Both the position numbers and the translations under genes were made by a program. Positions 25,517-34,730 of a stretch of DNA of 64,000 nt are shown here, piece by piece; positions within the stretch are counted from its first letter, which is position 1, and every line of letters starts with the position of its first letter. Source of the stretch: Verrucosispora sp. WMMD573 (GTDB lineage Bacteria > Actinomycetota > Actinomycetes > Mycobacteriales > Micromonosporaceae); assembly GCF_027497175.1 (NCBI RefSeq), contig NZ_CP114901.1, positions 248,001 through 312,000 of the forward strand. The letters are read 5' to 3'. The notes beneath the pieces were generated by a model, which was not told the DNA's origin, ran no database searches, and saw only the letters and a program-made list of their open reading frames with translations.

Positions 25517-26317
25517 GTGGAACAGACGACGGCGGATCTGATCCGGTCACAGCTACGCCGGCTGCGGGTCGCCGCCGGGCACACCCAGGAGGAGTTCGGC
25601 AAGCTGGTGCACTACTCGGGGTCCATGGTCTCCGCCGTCGAGACCGGCACCCGACCGTACGATCGTCAGCTCCTGGCCCGGGCCGACGAGGTGCTGACCT
25701 CCGGCGGCCTGCTGGCGTCGCTGCTGCGGATCGCCGAGCGGGAGGGGCAGCCGTCCTGGTTCCTGCCCTGGCTGGACGCCGAACGCCAGGCCCGGCAGCT
25801 CCGGGTCTTCCAGCCGACGCTGGTCCCGGCGCTGCTCCAGACCGAGGGCTACGCCCGCGCGGTTATCCGCTCCGACGACCTGCTCAGCGATGAGGAGGTG
25901 GAGCAGCGGGTGGCCACCCGATTGGACCGGCAGGCCATCCTCACCCAGCCCGACCCACCGCAGCTCATCGCGGTCGTCGACGAGGCGATCCTGCACCGGC
26001 GGGACCAGCGCCTTCAGGCGCTGATGGCGCACCAGATCGAGCACCTGATCGCCGCCGCCGAGCGCCCGAACATCAGCGTCCACGTCGTGCCGCTCAGCGT
26101 CGGGCTACACGTCGGCCTCTACGGCTCGTTCTCGTTGGCCCGGAACGTGGACGGTGGCTGGGTGGCCAGCCAGGAAACCCAACTGACCGCCTCACCGACC
26201 GACAACGAGGCGAACCTGGCTACCCTGTTGGCGCGCTGGGAGACGGTGCGCAACGAGGCGCTGTCCCGCCAGCAGTCGGTCGAACTCCTCAACGAAATGG
26301 TGAAGTCATGGCCCTGA
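25517..26317 (+). CDS. XRE-family regulator with DUF5753 domain
   Basis: 266 residues from GTG 25517 (GGAGG 4 nt upstream); an in-frame ATG at 25388 has no ribosome site and would add a low-complexity extension. Residues about 10-65 are a helix-turn-helix (RLRVAAGHTQEEFGKLVHYSGSMVS). Residues about 95-260 are DUF5753 (VFQPTLVPALLQTEGYARA; IEHLIAAAERPNISVHVVPL). Such regulators come in many copies in actinomycetes and pair with a small DUF397 protein, as here (10-bp overlap), forming WhiJ/BldB-type or toxin-antitoxin-like units. Target unknown. Confidence 0.9.
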   Translation: MEQTTADLIRSQLRRLRVAAGHTQEEFGKLVHYSGSMVSAVETGTRPYDRQLLARADEVLTSGGLLASLLRIAEREGQPSWFLPWLDAERQARQLRVFQPTLVPALLQTEGYARAVIRSDDLLSDEEVEQRVATRLDRQAILTQPDPPQLIAVVDEAILHRRDQRLQALMAHQIEHLIAAAERPNISVHVVPLSVGLHVGLYGSFSLARNVDGGWVASQETQLTASPTDNEANLATLLARWETVRNEALSRQQSVELLNEMVKSWP

Positions 26318-26490
26318 TCGGCGCAACCTGGCGCACCTCCACCCGCAGCGGCAGCACCGACTGCGTGGAGGTGGCCGACAACCTGCCCGGCGTGGTGGCC
26401 GTCCGGGACAGCAAGGACCGGCAGGGTCCGGTGCTCGCGTTCACCCCGTCGACCTGGCGGTCCTTCGTCGACCGGGTCAAGCAGGCGTGA
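26308..26490 (+). CDS. DUF397 small protein
   Basis: 60 residues with the complete family signature: W-x-S-x-R-S, DCVEVAD, VAVRDSKD, GPVLAF and a terminal aromatic W-x-x-F. It overlaps the XRE gene by 10 bp and is translated from the same mRNA. Known pairs behave as regulator plus small antagonist partner; which developmental or metabolic process this copy controls is not visible. Confidence 0.92.
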   Translation: MALIGATWRTSTRSGSTDCVEVADNLPGVVAVRDSKDRQGPVLAFTPSTWRSFVDRVKQA

Positions 26491-26619
26491 TTCGCCGCAC
26501 CTGCCGGCGCTGAACCACCCCCGCGCTCGGCGCGTCAGCGCACCCGTACCACCTCCCCCGGGTCGGTGCGCGCTGCTCGCCGGCCGGGCAGCACTCCGGG
26601 GGTGCGCGGTGACCACGGA

Positions 26620-27429
26620 TCAGTCGGCCTGACGCTGCGGCGGGCCGGACACCGGGGTGTCGGCGAAGGCGGCGACCGTCCGGTCGGCGTACGCGCTGGC
26701 GTCACCGGTCTCCATCGGGCCGTCCCAGGTGGTCGGCAGCGGCACCGGCACCGCCGGGTTGACCCGCCGGACCACCTCGTCCAGCACCGTCTCGGCGTCG
26801 CCGACCCAGAGGTGCTTGGCACCGGGTACGCCGACGACCTCGGCCTGCGGCACCGCCGCGAACTGCTCGCGGGCCTGCTCCGGGCGCAGGTAGTCGTCGA
26901 ACTCAGGCACCAACGCGGTGAGCGGCTTTGCCGACTCGGCCCACTGGTCGAGGTCGGACCGGCCGGAGTAGCGCAGCGGCGGGGAGAGCAGGATCGCGCC
27001 GGTAACCGCCGGGTCACAGCCGTAGCGCAGCACCAGGTCGGTGCCGAACGACCACCCGAGCAGCCAGACGTTCGGCAGCTCGTGGAACTCGGCGTACTCG
27101 ATCGCGGCGGCGACGTCGAAGCGCTCGCCGACGGCGGAGTCGAAGTTGCCCTCGCTGGTGCCGCGCACGCTGCTCGTCCCCCGGGTGTTGAACCTGAGCA
27201 CGGCCAGGTCGGCCAGGGCGGGCAGGCGCCAGGCTGCCTTGCGGAACACGTGGCTGTCCATCATCCCGCCGTGGGTGGGCAGCGGGTGCAGGCAGACCAG
27301 GGTCGCGGCCGGGTCCCGGTCGACCGGGCGGGCCAACTCGCCGACCAACCGCAGGTCATCCGCGGTGTGCAGCTCGATGTCCTCCCGGTGCCCCGGCAGG
27401 ATCGAGGAGGCACGGATAGCGTTGCTCAC
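26620..27429 (-). CDS. Alpha/beta hydrolase
   Basis: 269 residues with the serine-hydrolase fold: oxyanion region LHPLPTHGG (48-56), nucleophile elbow GWSFG (125-129, S127), late acid/His region with GVPGAKHLWVGD. The pattern resembles KANL3/Tex30-like or dienelactone hydrolase-type members acting on small esters or peptides; the substrate is unknown. No signal peptide. GTG 27429 is chosen because GACAAT lies 6 nt upstream (leaderless pattern); a TTG at 27477 is in frame. It is convergent with the DUF397 gene. Confidence 0.8.
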   Translation of the reverse strand: MSNAIRASSILPGHREDIELHTADDLRLVGELARPVDRDPAATLVCLHPLPTHGGMMDSHVFRKAAWRLPALADLAVLRFNTRGTSSVRGTSEGNFDSAVGERFDVAAAIEYAEFHELPNVWLLGWSFGTDLVLRYGCDPAVTGAILLSPPLRYSGRSDLDQWAESAKPLTALVPEFDDYLRPEQAREQFAAVPQAEVVGVPGAKHLWVGDAETVLDEVVRRVNPAVPVPLPTTWDGPMETGDASAYADRTVAAFADTPVSGPPQRQAD

Positions 27430-27541
27430 CCGCCCATTGTCCCGTGCCGCCCACCGCTCCGCCTCCGACGTGACCAAGATCGCGAAGGTGACTCCGAACG
27501 GCCGCCGATCGAGGTGGGCGGTCTGACCGCAGTCCGCGCCG

Positions 27542-27868
27542 TCAGCCGTGGCGGGGCGCGTTGCGACCGCGCTCGGTGACCGGGGTCCGGCGGTCGCGGG
27601 CGTGCCAACAGCCGGTGTGCCAGTGCCGCCGATCGGTCAGGTCACCCCGACCGTCCGCCGGCCAGGCGACCACGTGCGCCACGCCGGGCCGGATCTCCTG
27701 GTCGCACCCGGGGCAACGGTACGTCTTGGTGGACGCGCCACCGCTGATGCCGCGGACCTGCCACTCGCCGTCCCGCCACTGTTGGACCGCGGCGACGCCG
27801 TGCCGGGCGCGCTCGGTGTCGAGGTGCGCCGCGTCGTCGCGGCGGGGACGGTTGCGACGGGGGCTCAC
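27542..27868 (-). CDS. Small conserved actinobacterial zinc-ribbon protein
   Basis: 108 residues. Arg-rich N-terminus (MSPRRNRPRRDDA), then a treble-clef or HNH-like metal site with CPGC (52-55) and HWHTGC (82-87). Family function is unknown; some homologues carry the unsupported name ATP/GTP-binding protein. Weak resemblance to HNH-type nucleic-acid-binding folds is all that can be said. It lies 35 bp downstream of the tandem dehydrogenase gene in the opposite sense of no neighbour, i.e. both run on the minus strand. Confidence 0.7.
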   Translation of the reverse strand: MSPRRNRPRRDDAAHLDTERARHGVAAVQQWRDGEWQVRGISGGASTKTYRCPGCDQEIRPGVAHVVAWPADGRGDLTDRRHWHTGCWHARDRRTPVTERGRNAPRHG

Positions 27869-27903
27869 GTCGTCAAGCGTACGGTCGAGCTGCCGTGACC
27901 GGG

Positions 27904-29688
27904 TCAGCGGCGGGTGTGGTCGCGGAAGCCGCGGCCGGTCTTGCGGCCCAGGTAGCCTGCGGTGACCAGGTGCTCCAGCAGCGGCGCCGGGGCGAAACCG
28001 GGCTCGCGCAGTTCCAGGTACAACTCCCGCTGGATGGCCAGCGCCACGTCCAGGCCCACCACGTCCAGCAGCTCGAACGGGCCCATCGGGTAACCACAGC
28101 CCAGCTTCATCGCGTGGTCGATGTCGTCGGTGGTGGAGTAGCTGGCCTCCAGCATCCGCACCGCGTCATTGAGATACGGGAACAGCAGCGCGTTGACGAT
28201 GAAACCGGACCGGTCCCCGCAGACCACACCGGTCTTGCCCAGCGTGGCACTGACGGCCTGAGCGGTGGCGATGGTCTCGGCGGAGGTACGGATCGTCCGG
28301 ACGATCTCCACCAGCGGCATCGTCGGGGCCGGGTTGAAGAAGTGCAGACCGACCACGTCGGCCGGCCGCTGGGTGGCCATCGCCAGCTCGATCACCGGCA
28401 GCGAGGAGGTGGTGGTCGCCAACACCACGCCCGGCTTGCAGAGCTCGTCCAGGCTGGCGAAGAGGGCCTTCTTGACGCTGAGTTCCTCGACTACCGCCTC
28501 GACCACCAGATCCACGTCGGCCAGGTGGTCCAGCGTCGCCGACCAGTTGATCCGGCCGAGCGCGGCGTCCCGGTCCGCCTCGCTGAGCCGGCCCCGGACC
28601 ACGCCCTTGTTGAGCGAGGTCTGCACCGCCTCGAAGACCCTGGCCGACTGCTCGGCGCCCCGGGTCACCGACACGACCTCGTAGCCGGCGTTGGCGAAGA
28701 CCTCGATGATCCCGGTGGCCATCGTCCCGGAACCCACGATGCCGATCTTGGTCACCGCCGCGTCGCGCTGTGCCGGCTCCGTTGTGGTCGGCGTCTGCTC
28801 GTCCGGTACGACCTTCGGCGAACCGGGCCGCTCGTAGGTGTAGAACCCCCGGCCGGACTTCCGCCCGAGCAGCCCGGCGGTCACCATCTGCTTCAGCAAC
28901 GGCACCGGGGCGTGCCGGCGGTCCCGGCCACCACGCCGGTACATGGTGTCCAGGATCTCGTACGCGGTGTCCAGGCCGATCAGGTCCATCAGCGCGAGCG
29001 GCCCCATGGGCAGCCCACAGCCGAGCTTCATCGCCGCGTCGATGTCCTCGCGGGTGGCGTACCGGGACTCGAACATGTCGACGGCGTGGTTGAGGTAGCC
29101 GAAGAGCAACGCATTGGCGATGAACCCGGCCCGGTCACTGATGGTCACGTCAACCTTGCCGAGCCGTCCGCAGAGCGCCTCCACGTCGGCCACCACGTCG
29201 GCGGCGGTGACCACCGTACGTACCACCTCGACCAGCTTCATCACCGGTGCCGGATTGAAGAAGTGGATGCCGACGACCTGGTTGGGGCGCGCGGTCGCCA
29301 CCGAAATCTCGGTTACGCTCAGCGACGAGGTGTTGGTGGCGAGGATGGCCTCGGGCTTGCAGACCCGATCCAGCTCGGCGAAGAGCCGCTGCTTGAGGTC
29401 GAGGTGCTCCGGCACCGCCTCGATCACCAGGTCCACCGCGTGCAGCGCGTCCAGCCCGACGGCGAAATCGACCCGGGCCAGCAGGGCGTCCCGGTCCGCC
29501 TCGGCAAGCTTGCCCCTGGCCACCGCCCGGTCCGTCGAGCCGGTCAGGTTCGCCCGCCCCCGGTCGAGCGCGGCGTCGGAGATCTCCACGGCCACCACGT
29601 CGATGCCGTTGCGGGCGAAGACCTCGACGATGCCGGCACCCATGGTGCCCAGACCCACCACACCCACGCTGGTGAACTCGCGCGCCAC
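27904..29688 (-). CDS. Tandem 3-hydroxyacyl-CoA dehydrogenase (two fused copies)
   Basis: 594 residues made of two complete 3-hydroxyacyl-CoA dehydrogenase units, about 5-285 and 313-590, joined by a Pro/Thr linker. Unit 1: Rossmann motif G12-L-G14-TM-G17-A-G19, catalytic H142 (IHFFNPAP). Unit 2: G319-S-G321-TM-A324-T-G326, H449 (LHFFNPAP). The Ala in the second nucleotide motif and T-T-S-S in place of N-T-S-S suggest divergence of unit 2. It oxidises or forms 3-hydroxyacyl-CoA in beta-oxidation or the C4 pathway. GTG 29688 has GGGAGG 8 nt upstream. The acyl-CoA operator at 29725-29742 lies 37 nt upstream. Confidence 0.92.
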   Translation of the reverse strand: MAREFTSVGVVGLGTMGAGIVEVFARNGIDVVAVEISDAALDRGRANLTGSTDRAVARGKLAEADRDALLARVDFAVGLDALHAVDLVIEAVPEHLDLKQRLFAELDRVCKPEAILATNTSSLSVTEISVATARPNQVVGIHFFNPAPVMKLVEVVRTVVTAADVVADVEALCGRLGKVDVTISDRAGFIANALLFGYLNHAVDMFESRYATREDIDAAMKLGCGLPMGPLALMDLIGLDTAYEILDTMYRRGGRDRRHAPVPLLKQMVTAGLLGRKSGRGFYTYERPGSPKVVPDEQTPTTTEPAQRDAAVTKIGIVGSGTMATGIIEVFANAGYEVVSVTRGAEQSARVFEAVQTSLNKGVVRGRLSEADRDAALGRINWSATLDHLADVDLVVEAVVEELSVKKALFASLDELCKPGVVLATTTSSLPVIELAMATQRPADVVGLHFFNPAPTMPLVEIVRTIRTSAETIATAQAVSATLGKTGVVCGDRSGFIVNALLFPYLNDAVRMLEASYSTTDDIDHAMKLGCGYPMGPFELLDVVGLDVALAIQRELYLELREPGFAPAPLLEHLVTAGYLGRKTGRGFRDHTRR

Positions 29689-29724
29689 GATCCGGCCTCC
29701 CTGTCCACAACGGCACGGCCCGAC

Positions 29725-29742
29725 ATGAACGGCCGCTAAGGT
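29725..29742. promoter_or_regulatory. Acyl-CoA regulon operator upstream of the tandem dehydrogenase
   Basis: ATGAACGGCCGCTAAGGT matches the shared 18-bp motif at most positions and lies 37-54 nt before the GTG start. Confidence 0.65.
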
Positions 29743-29892
29743 TATGCGCGCGAGTCTGCCACGTGACGCACCGTTGTCGAGACGCCGTGGCACATGTCAC
29801 CGATGCCCGGTTTACCCACCCCGGCGGTACGGCGCGGGAACCGGGCCGGTCATCGGCCCGGCGCAGACCTGGGTGACCCGACGCAGGCCGGC

Positions 29893-30957
29893 TCAGGCCG
29901 GGTGGGCCGCAGCGAGGGCGAGCAACTCCGCGACGAACTCCGTCGGACGTTCCAGGTGTGGGCTGTGCCCGCAGCCGGGCAGCGCCACCTCCCGGTAGCT
30001 GCCGCCGGTCTCGGCGTAGCGGTCGAGCACCGAGCGGGTCTGCCCGATCATCGGCTGCGGTGGGCACTCCTGCGGCCCGGGCCAGCCGGGCACCACGCCC
30101 AGCGCCCCCAGCTGTGCCAGGTCGAACAACGAGGTGTCCGAGACGATCACGTCGGACTCACCGCGGATCCAGGTGATCGGAGGCTTCGGTGTGACGGCCA
30201 CCAGCTCCTCGGCGACCCGGAAACGCGCGAGCGCGTTGAGCACGCCACGGCCGCCCGGTGCGCTACCCGGCCAGTTCGTCGAGGACACCGCGTCGCCGGG
30301 GTAGTTGTCCAAGCCGGTGGCGGTGGAAAGAACGCTGTCGAGCAGCAGTTCCTCGTCGTCGCCGAGACAGGCGGCGTCCGCCACGTACGCGGTCCGCAGC
30401 ACACTGCGCGGGCTGGTCCGCGCCTCGGCGCTGCGGTCACCGGCAGCCAGCCGCGTGACGAAGTCGCCGCTCGCCGTGCCCGCGCCGGAGCCGGCGAGGT
30501 CGGGCGTGGCCGGGGTACCGACCAGGTCGCGGGTGGCACCGAAGCCGTACGGGGACACCGGCGCCGCGAGCAGCAGCCCGGCGATCCGGTCGGGATGGTC
30601 CACCAGCAGGCGCATCGCCACTCCGCCACCGAGCGAGTGGCCGACCACCAGGGGCCGGGCGCCCTCGGCGAAGAGCGACGGCTCGTCGAGCAACGCCGCC
30701 ACGTCGTCGGCGAAGTCGGTCAGGCCCCGGTTGGCGTCGACCGGGGCGGTCTGCGTGGCGCCGTAGCCACGCAGATCCGGCGCTACCACTCGCAAGGTAT
30801 CCGGCAGGCGGCGCACCAGCGGCTCCCAGAAGGCGGCCGAGGAACAGTTGCCGTGCACGAGCAGCACCGGCACGCCGTCGACGGGTCCAGCCACCCGGAC
30901 GGCCTGGGTGATTCCGTTGGCGGTCACGACCTGCTGCTGGGTCTCCATCCGCGGCAT
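29893..30957 (-). CDS. Alpha/beta hydrolase
   Basis: 354 residues. Motifs: HGNCSS oxyanion loop (35-40), nucleophile elbow GHSLGG (S108), and a late GCGHSPHLERP that supplies the catalytic His. It resembles epoxide hydrolase/haloperoxidase-like intracellular hydrolases, but substrate is unknown. A 60-residue cap-like insertion lies after the elbow (about 140-200). Start could be ATG 30957 or 30948. It is followed by a 204-bp gap before the tandem dehydrogenase, so it is probably separately transcribed. Confidence 0.8.
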   Translation of the reverse strand: MPRMETQQQVVTANGITQAVRVAGPVDGVPVLLVHGNCSSAAFWEPLVRRLPDTLRVVAPDLRGYGATQTAPVDANRGLTDFADDVAALLDEPSLFAEGARPLVVGHSLGGGVAMRLLVDHPDRIAGLLLAAPVSPYGFGATRDLVGTPATPDLAGSGAGTASGDFVTRLAAGDRSAEARTSPRSVLRTAYVADAACLGDDEELLLDSVLSTATGLDNYPGDAVSSTNWPGSAPGGRGVLNALARFRVAEELVAVTPKPPITWIRGESDVIVSDTSLFDLAQLGALGVVPGWPGPQECPPQPMIGQTRSVLDRYAETGGSYREVALPGCGHSPHLERPTEFVAELLALAAAHPA

Positions 30958-31069
30958 GCTGCCACGATCGGCTCCGCCGGTCCATATGGCCGGCGCCCAC
31001 CGGGCCGGGCCGCCGTGGGTGGCCGACGCCCACGCGTCCCGGGCCAGCGTGGTGGCCGACGCGCGGTCG

Positions 31070-31534
31070 TCAGCGGCGGACGCCGGCCACGGCTGCTGCG
31101 TCCGGCGCGCCGGCCTGCCCGGGCACCACAGGCGTCGCGACCGTGGTGGGCAGCGGTCGGATCGGTCGTCGCTCCTGACGAGGCAGTTCGAAGCTCAGGC
31201 CCACCGGATCCGTCCGGGCCACGCCCGGGTCGAAGAACCTCAGCTCGGTACCGCCGATCCGGATCACGTCGCCGTCGCTGAGCCGGACGACCTCGGTGGC
31301 CCGGCGGTCGTTCACCCAGGTGCCGTTGGTGGACCCGAGATCCACCAGTGAGGCACCCTCACCGGCCCGCCAGATCTCCAGGTGTCGACGGCTCAGGTGC
31401 GGATCGTGCACGACGATGTCGACCGCCGGATCGCGGCCGATCACCTGCGGTCGACGCGGCAGCCGGAAGCGTCGCCCCCGCATCGGCCCGGCAGCCACCG
31501 TCAGCAGCGGCATCAGTTGCGGATGTTCCTCCAT
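31070..31534 (-). CDS. FHA-domain protein
   Basis: 154 residues; one forkhead-associated domain (about 12-102) with the phosphothreonine-binding residues in place: GRDP (R34), SRRH (48-51), DLGSTNGT (N70). The C-terminal 50 residues are Pro/Ala-rich. No TM or catalytic domain, so it likely acts as an adaptor reading Ser/Thr kinase phosphorylation. No kinase is nearby. It is divergent from the aldehyde dehydrogenase gene. Confidence 0.9.
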   Translation of the reverse strand: MEEHPQLMPLLTVAAGPMRGRRFRLPRRPQVIGRDPAVDIVVHDPHLSRRHLEIWRAGEGASLVDLGSTNGTWVNDRRATEVVRLSDGDVIRIGGTELRFFDPGVARTDPVGLSFELPRQERRPIRPLPTTVATPVVPGQAGAPDAAAVAGVRR

Positions 31535-31773
31535 GGACAGTCAGTCCTTCCACCCGTGCGACGATCTCGGGTCAGCGTGTCATCACCGGGTGTCCACCTC
31601 CACCATCCGGCCGGACGCGTACCGGCAACCATCCGGGTGCTTTGTGTTCACATCTTCCACGGCGGCCGGCAACGGAACTCTCGGCCGGACGAGAGGTTCA
31701 CCGGATTCAACCGCCCGGACGGCCGGGAGGATTCGCCCGTTTCCCGCCCCTACCGGCGAGTAATTTTCGCGTC

Positions 31774-31785
31774 TAGACTTCCGCC
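31774..31785 (+). promoter_or_regulatory. Leaderless promoter of the aldehyde dehydrogenase gene
   Basis: TAGACT (31774-31779) followed by 6 nt and the ATG at 31786, with no ribosome site. This is the standard actinobacterial leaderless arrangement, with transcription starting at the A of ATG. Confidence 0.6.
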
Positions 31786-33282
31786 ATGACGGCTGTGCTA
31801 CCCCCCGGCACCCCAGCGGTCCAGGGCAAACACCTGATCTCGACCAGCCCGGCCTCCGGTGACGAAGCGGGACGCGTTCCGGTCGCCGCCGCCGTTGACG
31901 TCGAACGTGCCGTCGAGCGGGCCCGCGCCGCCGGTCAGTGGTGGGCAGGGCTCGGCTTCACCGGGCGGCGGGAACGGCTGCTGCGCTGGCGGCGGCTGCT
32001 CGCGCAGCGGATGGAAGAGTTGGCCGGGCTGATGCACGCCGAGGGCGGCAAACCGGTCGCCGACGCACTCGTCGAGATCGTGACCGCCGTGGAGCACGTG
32101 GACTGGGCGGCCCGTAACGCTCGGCGGGTGCTGGGCCCCCGGCGGGTCCGCTCGCGGCTCGTCCTGGCCGAGTTCTCGGCTCACCTGGAGTACCAACCGC
32201 ACGGTGTGGTCGGCGTGATCGGTCCGTGGAACTATCCCGTCTTCACCCCCATCGGTTCCATCGCGTACGCGTTGGCGGCCGGCAACGCGGTGGTCTTCAA
32301 GCCGAGCGAGTACACCCCGGTCGTCGGTCAGTGGCTGGTCGACAGCTTCGCCGAGGTGGTGCCCGAGCATCCGGTGCTCAGCGCGGTGCACGGCCTCGGT
32401 GAGGTCGGCGCGGCCCTGTGCCGGGCCGGCGTCGACAAGCTCGCCTTCACCGGCTCGACGGCCACCGCGAAGAAGGTGATGGCGGCCTGCGCCGAATCGC
32501 TGATCCCGGTGCTGTTGGAGGCCGGCGGCAAGGACGCCATGATCGTGGACGCCGACGCCGATCTGGACGCCGCCGCAGACGCCTGCGTCTGGGGAGCGAT
32601 GACCAACGCCGGGCAGACCTGCATCGGCATCGAACGCGCCTACGTCGTCGAGCCGGTCTTCGACGCGTTCGTCGACAAGGTGGTCGAGCGCGCGGAGCGG
32701 CTCACCGTCGGCCCCGACGACGCCGACATCGGCCCGATCACCATGCCGAGTCAACTCGACGTCATCCGACGGCACATCGAGGACGCGGTGAACCGTGGTG
32801 GTCGGGCGGTGCTCGGCGGGCCGGACGCGGTACGACCGCCGTACGCCCACCCGACAGTGCTGGTCGAGGTGCCGGAGGAGGCCGCCGCCGTACGCGAGGA
32901 GACCTTCGGACCGACCCTGACCGTCAACCGGGTCCACACCGTCGACGAGGCGCTCGCCCGGGCCAACGCCCTGCCGTACGGCCTGGGTGGTTCGGTCTTC
33001 GGTCAGCGGCGCGCGATCGCGATCGCCCGGCGGTTGCGCTCCGGCATGGCCTCGGTCAACTCGACGCTCACCTTCGCCGGCATGTCCACCCTGCCGTTCG
33101 GCGGAGTCGGCGAGTCCGGTTTCGGCCGGATCCACGGCGAGGACGGGCTGCGCGAGTTCGCCCGGGCCAAGGCCGTCACCCGCCGTCGGGGACGTTCACT
33201 GCTGCCCTCGACCACGTTCGAGCGCACCCCGGCCGACGTCGCCCGGCTGGTGAAGGCGGTCAAGCTCCTCTACGGCCGGTGA
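31786..33282 (+). CDS. NAD(P)-dependent aldehyde dehydrogenase
   Basis: 498 residues, full length for the family. Visible motifs: oxyanion Asn in PWNYP, NAD-binding FTGST, catalytic Glu in LLEAGGKD, catalytic Cys in NAGQTCIG, and EETFGPTL. It oxidises aldehydes to acids; the group is closest in feel to succinate-semialdehyde or benzaldehyde dehydrogenase-like enzymes, but the substrate cannot be set from sequence alone. The C-terminal extension is basic. It starts without a leader (TAGACT 6 nt before the ATG). Confidence 0.9.
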   Translation: MTAVLPPGTPAVQGKHLISTSPASGDEAGRVPVAAAVDVERAVERARAAGQWWAGLGFTGRRERLLRWRRLLAQRMEELAGLMHAEGGKPVADALVEIVTAVEHVDWAARNARRVLGPRRVRSRLVLAEFSAHLEYQPHGVVGVIGPWNYPVFTPIGSIAYALAAGNAVVFKPSEYTPVVGQWLVDSFAEVVPEHPVLSAVHGLGEVGAALCRAGVDKLAFTGSTATAKKVMAACAESLIPVLLEAGGKDAMIVDADADLDAAADACVWGAMTNAGQTCIGIERAYVVEPVFDAFVDKVVERAERLTVGPDDADIGPITMPSQLDVIRRHIEDAVNRGGRAVLGGPDAVRPPYAHPTVLVEVPEEAAAVREETFGPTLTVNRVHTVDEALARANALPYGLGGSVFGQRRAIAIARRLRSGMASVNSTLTFAGMSTLPFGGVGESGFGRIHGEDGLREFARAKAVTRRRGRSLLPSTTFERTPADVARLVKAVKLLYGR

Positions 33283-33294
33283 CCGGAGCGTGGC

Positions 33295-33954
33295 CTAGAA
33301 GAGCGTCAGCTCGTCGCGCTCGATGCCGCGCAACCGGTCGTAGTCGACCACCACGCAGCGGATCCCCCGGTCGGTGGCGAGGACCCGGGCCTGCGGCTTG
33401 ATCTCCTGTGCCGCGAACACCCCGGCGACCGGGGCGAGCAGCGGATCCCGGTTGAGCAGTTCCAGGTAGCGGGTGAGCTGCTCCACGCCGTCGATCTCGC
33501 CACGGCGCTTCACCTCGACGGCGACCGTGCCCTGGTCGGCGTCCCGGCAGAGCAGGTCGACCGGGCCGATCGCGGTCATGTACTCGCGGCGGACGAGGGT
33601 GTACCCGTCACCCAGCGTCTCGGGGTTGGCCGCCAGCAACTCCTGGAGGTGAGCCTCCACGCCGTCCTTGCGCAGCCCGGGATCGACACCGAGTTCGTAC
33701 GAGGTGTCCTGGAAGATCTCCTCCAGGGTGATCCGCAACTCCTCGCCGGCCTTGTTGACCACCCGCCAGACGCCCGGGGCCTCCTCCAGCCGGCACGGCG
33801 GGCTCATCCAGTTCAACGGCTTGTACGCCCGGTCGTCGGCGTGGATGGACACCGACCCGTCCGCCTTCACCATCAGCAGCCGGGTGGCCGGCGGCAGGTG
33901 GGCCGAGAGCCGTCCGACATAGTCCACCGAGCATTTCGCAATCACCAACCGCAC
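33295..33954 (-). CDS. nucS: Mismatch-specific endonuclease NucS/EndoMS
   Basis: 219 residues. N-terminal DNA-binding and dimerisation domain (1-105) and C-terminal nuclease domain with residues D133 (GPVDLLC), E147 and K149 (AVEVKRRG). The last residues ELTLF are the sliding-clamp binding motif. NucS gives non-canonical mismatch repair in actinobacteria that lack MutS/MutL. The GTG start has TACCCT 6 nt upstream and no ribosome site, so the mRNA is probably leaderless. It ends 12 bp from the convergent aldehyde dehydrogenase stop. Confidence 0.96.
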   Translation of the reverse strand: MRLVIAKCSVDYVGRLSAHLPPATRLLMVKADGSVSIHADDRAYKPLNWMSPPCRLEEAPGVWRVVNKAGEELRITLEEIFQDTSYELGVDPGLRKDGVEAHLQELLAANPETLGDGYTLVRREYMTAIGPVDLLCRDADQGTVAVEVKRRGEIDGVEQLTRYLELLNRDPLLAPVAGVFAAQEIKPQARVLATDRGIRCVVVDYDRLRGIERDELTLF

Positions 33955-33966
33955 CCGAGCAGGGTA
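33955..33966 (-). promoter_or_regulatory. Leaderless promoter of nucS
   Basis: On the minus strand TACCCT (33961-33966) plus 6 nt lead directly into the GTG start. Confidence 0.55.
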
Positions 33967-34025
33967 GCGGAGTCGCGGCGCGTCGCCACCGAGCGGCGCT
34001 GGCGTGCCGGTGCCATGCTGGGCTG

Positions 34026-34646
34026 GTGCTCGAAGTGCTCACCGGTACCGGCCTCGCCGCCTCGGCGGGGCTGAACGCCTACATTCCGTTGCTGGCGATG
34101 GGTCTGCTGGCCCGCTTCACCAGCGTCATAGACCTGCCTGGCGGGTGGCAGTGGCTGGGCAACGAGTGGGTGCTGGGCATCCTCGCGGTGCTGCTCGTCG
34201 TCGAGGTCGTCGCGGACAAGGTGCCCGTGGTCGACCACGTCAACGACATGGTGCAGACGGTCGTCCGGCCGACGGCCGGCGGGTTGGCGTTCGGGGCCGG
34301 ATCCGCGTCCGAGACCGTGACGGTGAGCGACCCGGACAGCTTCTTCGCCAGCGGCGGGCAGTGGTTGCCGGTGCTGGTCGGGATGCTCATCGCGCTCGGC
34401 GTACATCTACTGAAGTCGACCGCCCGTCCGGTGATCAACGCGGCCACGGCCGGCGTGGGCGCGCCAGTGGCGAGCACCGCCGAGGACGCCACCAGCGTGG
34501 TCATGTCGCTCGTCGCGATCATCCTGCCGGTGCTGGTGCTGGTGTTCCTGGTCGGCCTCGTGCTCGTCCTCCCGTGGCTGCTGCGCCGCCGGGCGGACCG
34601 ACGGCGGGAGCGGCGGGCGGCCCGCGAGGCGGGCTTCCGCGTCTGA
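34026..34646 (+). CDS. DUF4126 membrane protein
   Basis: 206 residues with about four or five hydrophobic segments (about 2-30, 48-62, 115-128, 165-188) and a basic cytoplasmic tail ([15 protein letters not shown]). The first segment has the family motif [17 protein letters not shown]. Function unknown. GTG 34026 with CATGCT 6 nt upstream suggests a leaderless start, divergent from nucS. Confidence 0.85.
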   Translation: MLEVLTGTGLAASAGLNAYIPLLAMGLLARFTSVIDLPGGWQWLGNEWVLGILAVLLVVEVVADKVPVVDHVNDMVQTVVRPTAGGLAFGAGSASETVTVSDPDSFFASGGQWLPVLVGMLIALGVHLLKSTARPVINAATAGVGAPVASTAEDATSVVMSLVAIILPVLVLVFLVGLVLVLPWLLRRRADRRRERRAAREAGFRV

Positions 34647-34730
34647 CCGCGCACCGCTGGCTCGGCCAAATCGCCTCCACGATCCGCCCCAAAGCCTAAA
34701 ATTGGGGCAATCAACGGAGGAGGTTGGGTC

